Shown piece by piece: positions 58,398 through 64,000 of a stretch of 64,000 nucleotides of DNA. The position numbers were made by a program, and so were the translations under genes. The stretch comes from Melieria omissa (taxonomy: Eukaryota > Arthropoda > Insecta > Diptera > Ulidiidae). The stretch covers positions 151,209,920 through 151,273,919 of the forward strand of contig OZ020267.1 of NCBI GenBank assembly GCA_963971225.1, given 5' to 3'. Within the stretch, counting starts at the first letter, position 1; each line of letters starts with the position of its first letter. The notes under the pieces are model-generated. The model made no database searches and had not been told where the DNA came from. It was given only the letters and a program-made list of their open reading frames with translations.

Positions 58398-59671
58398 TAT
58401 TTATTTATTTATTAGAAAGTCTTTGAACAAATCTTACAGACTAATTAACAAAGTGGAACTTAAGCTAAAACTTAAACAGGAAAGTGCGAGTAATCAAACG
58501 AAATTAACAAGGGTTTAGGTACAGATAAATCAAACATCAATCAAACACGAATGGAGCGAAGGGCAAACTTTACGAATCTTTGTTGGATACGCTCTAAGCG
58601 ATTAGAATGCGACGCATGATAAGGTCTCCAGACGAAAACAGCATACTCCAGTCTGGACCTAACAAAAGTAGTATACAAGAGCTTGAGCGTATAGGGATTG
58701 GAAAAGGAGGAAGAATTGCGGCGGACAAAACCTAACATAGAGTAGGCACGTGAGACAATGCGGTTTACATGGGAGGTGAAGCTAAACTTTGAATCGAAGA
58801 CAACGTCCACATCCTTGATCTCAGCCACCTTTCCTAATTCTGTGCCATCAATTTCAAATGAAGTTGTTACTGTATTAGTGGATTTCGAAAAAGTTGAGTG
58901 AAAGTATTTGCTCACATTTAAGCATAAACGATTTTTACTGCACCACGCGAGGACATTATTGAGGTCGGACTGGATGTTTAAAGAATCAGACGAAGTACGG
59001 ACAACAGAGAAAATCTTCAAGGCATCTGCATAGATCAGGAAGTTGGAGAAGGAAAAGCAAGCACTGATGTCTTTTATGAAAAGAACAAAGAACAAAGGGC
59101 CTAAAATACTTCCCTGCGGGACTCCAGAAGTGGCGACAAAAGGCTTGGAGGTGGCATGATCAACAACGACAATGCACTGTCGGTTGCTTAAATAGGATCT
59201 GATCCAATCCAGGAAAACTGAATGAAAACCCAAAATCGAAAGCTTAGACAGGAGTATGTCATGTGAAACTTTGTCGAATGCTTTAAAGAAATCGGTGTAG
59301 ATTGTGTCCACTTGAGAATTATTCTGAAATGCAGAGAAAGAGTAATTACTAAAGACCGCAAGATTAGTAACAGTTGAGCGGGACGAGACAAAACCATGCT
59401 GGTTAGGTGAGATTAAACTCTTTACAGCAAAGTACAATTTCTCCTTGATTATGCCTTCGAAAAGTTTCGAAACCGTAGACAGCTTAGGGATTGGGCGATA
59501 ATTAAAGACGTCGTTTTTGTTCCCGCTTTTAAAAATAGGAATAATTGCCGCTAATTTCCAATCATCAATGAAAACACCAGAGAAAAGCGACATACGGAAC
59601 ATTAATAGTAGAGGGTAAACTAGCAAGGGACAGTTCTTTAGGAAAATGGATGAAAGACTATCGGCATTCAA
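58398..59671 (-). mobile_element. 5'-truncated LINE of Jockey/CR1 type inserted into a MITE
   Basis: The element reads on the minus strand from about 59671 to a (TAAA)n tail at 58398-58415. The host sequence on either side (58300-58397 and 59668-59715) joins up as one MITE unit. The 5' end begins in the middle of ORF2, as is usual for LINEs truncated during insertion. I see no clear target duplication. The length is about 1.27 kb, against several kb for a full element. Confidence 0.85.
58541..59671 (-). pseudogene. LINE ORF2 reverse transcriptase, truncated and catalytically broken
   Basis: A 376-codon minus-strand frame holds most of a RVT_1 reverse transcriptase domain. Visible motifs in order are WKLAAIIPIFKSGNKNDVFN (residues 39-58), NYRP near 57-60, QHGF near 91, TDFFKAFD (126-133, catalytic aspartate 127), SGVPQGSILGPL (182-193) and LIYADALKIF (212-221). 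After these come LAWCSKNRLCLNV and the thumb-like region. Normally this last motif is Y/F-A-D-D. Here the second aspartate is alanine (A217, codon GCC), so metal binding should be lost. The frame begins at the insertion junction, so its methionine is incidental. It lacks the upstream endonuclease, and its C-terminus appears shortened. Jockey/CR1-like affinity is from motif style. Confidence 0.9.
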
Positions 59672-59715
59672 AGTCCTTTTAAAAAAATCCTGACGTCAGA
59701 AAAACTAAAAACGGA
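59668..59715 (-). mobile_element. Fragment of the 4728 MITE family, right of the LINE
   Basis: On the minus strand it reads TTTTTAGTTTTTCTGACGTC, then AGGATTTTTTTAAAAGGACT, identical in layout to the left part of the element at 4728-5337. It resumes the unit interrupted at 58397. Confidence 0.72.
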
Positions 59716-61575
59716 GGCTTACTACATTCGTCGTCTAATATCGCGAATATATAGATTTTTTCGTGTATGAAATCAATGTCCCGTATTTTTTTTAATGATC
59801 AAATATATCTCAATTCTGTCAGTACCAACACTTTTTTGCCTAGCATACTTTTAGGGTTTCCATATACTTTTTACATATCACTTAAGACTCCGAATCTCTG
59901 AATGCGCTCCTGCGTTGCCCAGTCGTCATGCTTATCACCAGCGCAAAGCTATCTGCTAACTCACCACTTCCTTCTCTTCTTCCCCCCCAATTTCAACTCC
60001 TTCCACCACTATCACCACTCAGCGCAACCACAAAATGTTGGCTTTTAATTTCGCTATCACTTGGCATGAATTTGATTTGTTGTTGTATGCTGCTGCTGCA
60101 GTTGGTGCCGCCTGGCGCTTAATTAAATGCAATTCTAGCTCGACCATATGTATGTTTATTTACCACCCACGACGCTCACCTGTGCGTCCTCCCCCCCTCA
60201 GTGAATGAACGCATCGATTCGCTCGACTGCAATGCGGCAGTCGAGCGTTGCTGCGCTTTTCATTGTCCGCTTAATGTTTGTGTAATTGCGTATCTCTGCT
60301 TATTTATGATTTAATTAAATGCGTTGCAATGCAATGCACACAATGACACTTGCACGCACACAAACACACAAGCAAACATTCGTTCGTCAACACATTATCC
60401 AATTGGCGAGACGCAAAGTGTTTGTTTTGATTTCATGCGGCGCAAGCAATCGAGCGCATTCAATTCACGAGCCACATTTCCATCTCCATATGTGTGTGTG
60501 GGTTTAAATTATCAAAAAAAAGTTTTTACATATTAAAAAAAACTAAATGACATTCATCATAATTTATCATTTGCAAGTGGTCACCAAATACAAAAAGTGT
60601 CCTTTTTGGGATAATTTTAAAATAATGAAACCCACCGCCGCTGTTCAACTTCGGGCAATAAAAAACGACAGCAACAACAAATGGTAAGAATTGAAACAAG
60701 TCCATCCATCAATCAATCAAGTTGTTGCCAGCACCGACGGCCAGCGCCTTTGCAGCACTTGCGCAAATTAAAAATATAAACGGCAGACGGGCGGAAACAT
60801 TTGGCCAAAAATATAAAAATCTAATATTTCTTACATACAACAAACAAAAAAAACAAAATGACTAACAATAAGGCAAAAGGATAGCAGTGCAGAAAAAAGG
60901 AAACAATACAAAAAACTCATTGGCCACATGAGCGGCGGAACTTTTGGACAGTGCGAGCAGACAGCAGACGCGCATTTGATGCCAGTTGGGCAGTTCGTCC
61001 TTTCGGGCGCGCCTTGTTGTCGTGGGGTTTTTTTTATGCGCCGGAAATTGAGTTAAGGCCGCACTTGGCCACACGCATTTCCGTTGGCGCTGCACACACA
61101 CAAACTCAAACTTGCAAGTAAAGTTGCTCATTAAATATAGACATGAGTGAGTGTTGGTGTTGGTGTTGGTGTTGGTGCGAGTGTGTGTCGCTGCATATCG
61201 AAATGTGGCGCTGCCTTGGCCGCATAATTGAATTCTTCTGCTTGACGTAGCGCGCGGCCGCCGTTGCCGATTGATCAATCAATTTGCTTTCGCTGCACAG
61301 TTGTACTTTTCGACTGTTGTTATTGTTGTTTGTTCCCTTCCTCTGGTTGTTGTTGTTGTTGTTGTTGTTGTTGTTAGAGTGTGAAAGGTTTCCCCTTTGC
61401 AGCATTTTGTGTGCAGTCAATTTTGTTAGACAAACAAAAAACGCGACAACCATCGCTCAAGCTCGCTCGGTGCAGGTAGGGTTGCCTAATGTGTTGTCCA
61501 CTGGTGAATTTAATTCAATTATGAGCACCGCATTCAGATAACCCACAAAGGTAGCGATGAGAGAAAGATGAGAAG
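59716..61575. other. Non-coding stretch with GTT and TGGTGT microsatellites
   Basis: (GGTGTT)n at about 61152-61178 and (GTT)n at 61346-61375. Minus frames of 138 and 115 codons read Thr-Asn or Asn-Asn runs from these repeats and are not supported as genes. Confidence 0.5.
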
Positions 61576-62093
61576 TGTTAAAAAAACAACAAAAACATTT
61601 ACTTTGAAAAGGCTACATTCGGAGTATAACAAATTAGATTTTCAGCGAAGTCAGTAAATTTTGAATATTGATACGATGATAAATTCTCTGCCAGAATGCT
61701 TTTCTCCGTACGAATGTTTTCCAAGCATACTTTTAGGCATGCACTGTGAAGTACAGCAAAACTGTTATAAATTCGCTTGCTATAGTCCGATATGGCAAGG
61801 ATGGTTCTCGAAGAAATAGGCTGTGCGAGAATGGTCGAGCGCTTTCCAATTAGAAGTTGCAAGAAACTTCGGCGCGATAAGAAAAGTGGTATAAAAGCAG
61901 CAGTGGCAGCGCAAGGGGTCGAGTCTGTGTTAAGCAAGCAATGGGGAAACATGCAATAGTAGTAGTGTAAAGTAGAACAGTGCAAATTTGTAAATAAAGC
62001 GATTGTTAGTTTTGACTACGTTGCGCTGGATAACTGAAGTTGTTTTATTTTCAAAACCAATCCAAACGAACCTGTGAAGTAATTTTCGTAACA
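61576..62093 (+). mobile_element. 5' LTR of a Gypsy-type retrotransposon (about 518 bp)
   Basis: The LTR ends TTTTCGTAACA at 62093, two bases before a primer site. Its start is set at TGTTA (61576) because TGTTA/TAACA makes a proper LTR inverted terminus, but this boundary is less certain. It carries a TATA box (TATAAAAG at 61890-61897) and a poly(A) signal (AATAAA at 61993-61998), so transcription should start near 61920. The second LTR lies outside the window. The LTR at 57815-58200 is a diverged relative. Confidence 0.82.
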
Positions 62094-62095
62094 TT

Positions 62096-62107
62096 TGGTG
62101 TCAGAAA
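62096..62107 (+). promoter_or_regulatory. Primer-binding site of the Gypsy-type element
   Basis: TGGTGTCAGAAA begins with TGG, the complement of a tRNA CCA end. It fits the complement of a leucine tRNA 3' end (…TTCTGACA-CCA) over about 11 bases. It lies two bases after the LTR. The tRNA identity is inferred from memory of insect tRNA-Leu and should be aligned. Confidence 0.7.
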
Positions 62108-62160
62108 TTGAGGATTGTGTTACTGAAGATAAAAAAAAATAAAATTATAAAAACGCAGAC

Positions 62161-63663
62161 ATGGTTAAACTGGAGCTGCTGAAGGTTGACCAGCTGAAGA
62201 AGGAGCTGGCTGCCTGGAATTTGCCGACGGCTGGCGGTAAGGTGGAGTTGCAGCTGCGCTTGCGAGAGGCGTGTGAGTCACGAGGCATCGATTGGGCTGC
62301 ACACGAGTTCGGAACGCAGGAACAAGAGGCGTTGGCCAAAGTGGAGGAATCGCCTGCGGGTGCTGCGTCGATGCAAAGTACGGCTGCAGCGGCTGCGCCA
62401 CCACAAGCAATGGACATGAGCCAGCTTATGATTGCAATGAGAGGCATGTTTCAGGAAACTTCTGCGAAAATTGAGAATGTCAGTCGTGAAAATCGCGAAA
62501 TGTCGACGCAAATGGCAACGAAACTGGAAACTACGAATCAAGAAATTTCCGCAAAAATCGAAACTACGAACCGAGAAGTAGCAGAGCGAATGGAAACCAA
62601 GCTTCAGGAAAATTCTGCGCGTTTGGAGCAGAAAGTGGAAGAAATCTCAAACAAGCTTGATGTGAAGGTGGAGCACCTGGGAGCGCAAGTGGAACACTTA
62701 GATAAACGAGTCGACGGCCTGGATGATTCTCTGAACAGACGAGTTGACGATTTGGATGATTCCTTGAACAAACGAGTTGACAGTCTGGAGGATTCGGTAA
62801 ACAGAAAAATCGAGGAGCGGCTTAGAGAGGTACAGCTGCGAGCAAGAGTGCAGTCGGTTGAGGAAAGTTTTGCCATAGCAGTGCCTACTTATGATGGTAC
62901 TACGTCGTTCGACACATTCAAACTACAATTCGATATGGCTGCTTTGGAGAGTCAGTGGACCGATGTTAGGAAAGGTCGGAGACTGATACTGGCTCTAAGA
63001 GGTCCGGCGGCTGAGGTAATAAAAACAGTTCCGGAAGGTTTGAGAGGTGATTACGAGACCGTCATAAGGGCGCTGGCAGCCAGATACAGTGACGAGCACA
63101 ACAAAATGCTGTATTATTGCGAGCTGAAGAACCGCTGGCAAAGAGCAGACGAGGCGCTGCAGACGTATGCAGCAGACATTGAGCGGCTCGTACAGTTGTG
63201 CTACCCGGAATTCGGCGCTGATTATCTTGAGAGGATGAAGATTGAGGCGTTTATTGAAGGTCTTCATGACCCGGAGACACGACGCAGTGCATTGATGATG
63301 GGCAAGCCGACATTCCGTGAGACGGTGACAAGCGCATTGACGTATGAGGCGGCCTGGAGGGGAAGTTTTCGACATTCAGCTGCGGAGATGCATGGAGTCC
63401 AATCTGGACGTGTCACGCAAAGCCAGACAGTGAGCTCGGAGGCACCAGCGGGGCTGCGGGCAGTATCATCTCGAGTCAGTTGCTGGCGATGTGGCAAGCA
63501 AGGCCACATATCACGAGACTGCCATCTGGGGGGAAAGCGCGTTCCGGACAAAAGACGTCGCCAAGAAGGGATGACGCTCTGCCACATCATTCGTGCGAGA
63601 CCGAACGCAGGCATAATTCGCAGGCCGAAAACGAGGGACAAATTGTGGATGTTCGGTCGGTAA
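62161..63663 (+). CDS. Gypsy-type retrotransposon Gag with N-terminal SAP-like domain
   Basis: A 500-codon frame begins at the first ATG, 67 bp after the LTR. Residues 5-42 (LLKVDQLKKELAAWNLP and following) resemble a SAP-type helix-extended-loop-helix motif. Residues about 95-228 form a long coiled coil, including three 11-residue repeats of RVDxLxDSxNR at 183, 194 and 205. Residues about 236-400 match the retrotransposon Gag fold (FDTFKLQF, ALAARYSDE, ERMKIEAFIEGL). A CCHC zinc knuckle lies at C441, C444, H449 and C454. Gag would assemble the particle and bind the RNA. From about residue 466 the frame runs into sequence that is coding in the next frame, so the last 35 residues are probably not native. 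The frame is otherwise unbroken, suggesting a recent copy. Confidence 0.9.
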   Translation: MVKLELLKVDQLKKELAAWNLPTAGGKVELQLRLREACESRGIDWAAHEFGTQEQEALAKVEESPAGAASMQSTAAAAAPPQAMDMSQLMIAMRGMFQETSAKIENVSRENREMSTQMATKLETTNQEISAKIETTNREVAERMETKLQENSARLEQKVEEISNKLDVKVEHLGAQVEHLDKRVDGLDDSLNRRVDDLDDSLNKRVDSLEDSVNRKIEERLREVQLRARVQSVEESFAIAVPTYDGTTSFDTFKLQFDMAALESQWTDVRKGRRLILALRGPAAEVIKTVPEGLRGDYETVIRALAARYSDEHNKMLYYCELKNRWQRADEALQTYAADIERLVQLCYPEFGADYLERMKIEAFIEGLHDPETRRSALMMGKPTFRETVTSALTYEAAWRGSFRHSAAEMHGVQSGRVTQSQTVSSEAPAGLRAVSSRVSCWRCGKQGHISRDCHLGGKRVPDKRRRQEGMTLCHIIRARPNAGIIRRPKTRDKLWMFGR

Positions 63664-64000
63664 GAGTCCTGCAAGAGGAAGATTGGCTTGCGGAAAGGCT
63701 ACAGAAGGACCAGCGCAAGGATACCGATCTCGCGAAGATCATCGAAGGCAAAGCGCAGAGATTACGGCCGGGCTGGCAGGAGATGGCTGATGAGAGCCCG
63801 ATCACGAAGGCTTACTGGGCACAGTGGCAAAGTCTACGTCTGCAGGATGGCTGCCTATACCGCGAGTGGGAGAGCAGGGATGGCAGGACCAGGAAATCCC
63901 TAATAGTGGTCCCGAGAGGCCGGATCGACGATGTCATCGAGGAAAACCATAACGACTCCAGTGGAGGGCACCTAGGCGTCGCAAAAACTGTCGCCAAGAT
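63543..64000 (+). pseudogene. Pol fragment of the Gypsy-type element: pre-integrase H2C2 region after a large deletion
   Basis: In the -1 frame relative to gag the sequence is open from about 63543 to the window edge. It reads DVRSVRVLQEEDWLAERLQK, ESPITKAYWAQWQSLRLQDG and CLYREWESRDGRTRKSLIVV. It then reaches HNDSSGGHLGVAKTVAKI, the start of the zinc-binding H2C2 segment that precedes integrase. In an intact Gypsy element the protease, reverse transcriptase and RNase H, well over 2 kb, lie between the Gag zinc knuckle and this motif. Here only about 400 bp separates them. The copy has therefore lost its polymerase and could move only with help from a complete relative. Integrase itself would lie beyond the window. 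Confidence 0.85.

Noticed and set aside
1..64000. CRISPR arrays, bacterial operons, phage or plasmid systems
   Set aside because: Tandem repeats here have no unique equal-length spacers or nearby cas genes, and the sequence is plainly from an animal genome.

Overview
The window looks like non-coding, transposon-rich chromosomal DNA from a higher fly. A tephritid-like brachyceran is my inference. It is AT-rich, full of CAA/GTT, CA and other microsatellites, and carries dipteran-style mobile DNA: a copia element primed by an internal part of initiator tRNA-Met, a mariner, a Tc1, a hAT MITE, many TTAA-flanked MITEs, tRNA-derived SINEs, a Jockey/CR1-type LINE and a Gypsy-type LTR element. I recognise no cellular protein-coding gene. 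The only long coding frames with a recognisable family belong to retroelements. The window is probably intergenic DNA or a very large intron.

Layout. 1-925: 5' end of a copia element on the minus strand (gag, primer site, 152-bp LTR). 2577-3650: two abutting tandem-repeat fields (about 170 bp, then 55 bp). 4728-5337: a TTAA-flanked MITE with internal tandem units. 6380-7510: a 120-220 bp tandem-repeat field. 9741-11380: a MITE split by a SINE, then an 840-bp degenerate TTAGGT array and a probable retroposon end. 14653-16102: two more terminal-inverted-repeat elements. 20590-23861: tandem duplications and another MITE holding a SINE. 26181-28067: a hAT MITE with a perfect 8-bp target duplication, interrupted by a 1.3-kb fold-back element flanked by TTAA. 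29215-29551: a full-length SINE with a perfect 15-bp target duplication. 30805-31295: an internally deleted mariner. 34060-34590: a 48-bp minisatellite. 41210-43315: a purine-only-biased strand with pentanucleotide arrays. 46490-47125: a 185-bp tandem repeat. 49795-50700: LINE fossils. 51561-52993: a Tc1 relic, a TTAA element and a SINE end to end. 55145-55355: an intact copy of the MITE seen broken at 9741. 57670-59715: a nest of MITE pieces, a Gypsy LTR and a LINE. 61576-64000: a 5' LTR, primer site, gag and the start of an internally deleted pol.

The genes do not form a pathway; they are retroelement parts. In the copia and Gypsy elements the order LTR - primer-binding site - gag is still readable. 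In the Gypsy copy the protease, reverse transcriptase and RNase H have been lost between the Gag zinc knuckle and the integrase zinc finger. The LINE keeps a long frame but its reverse transcriptase has lost a catalytic aspartate. The remaining GC-richer islands (about 7.5-9.3, 18.5-18.95, 24.3-25.1, 33.0-33.5, 48.5-49.1 and 53.0-54.4 kb) contain overlapping chance frames. They may be regulatory or untranslated-exon DNA, but nothing in them identifies a gene.
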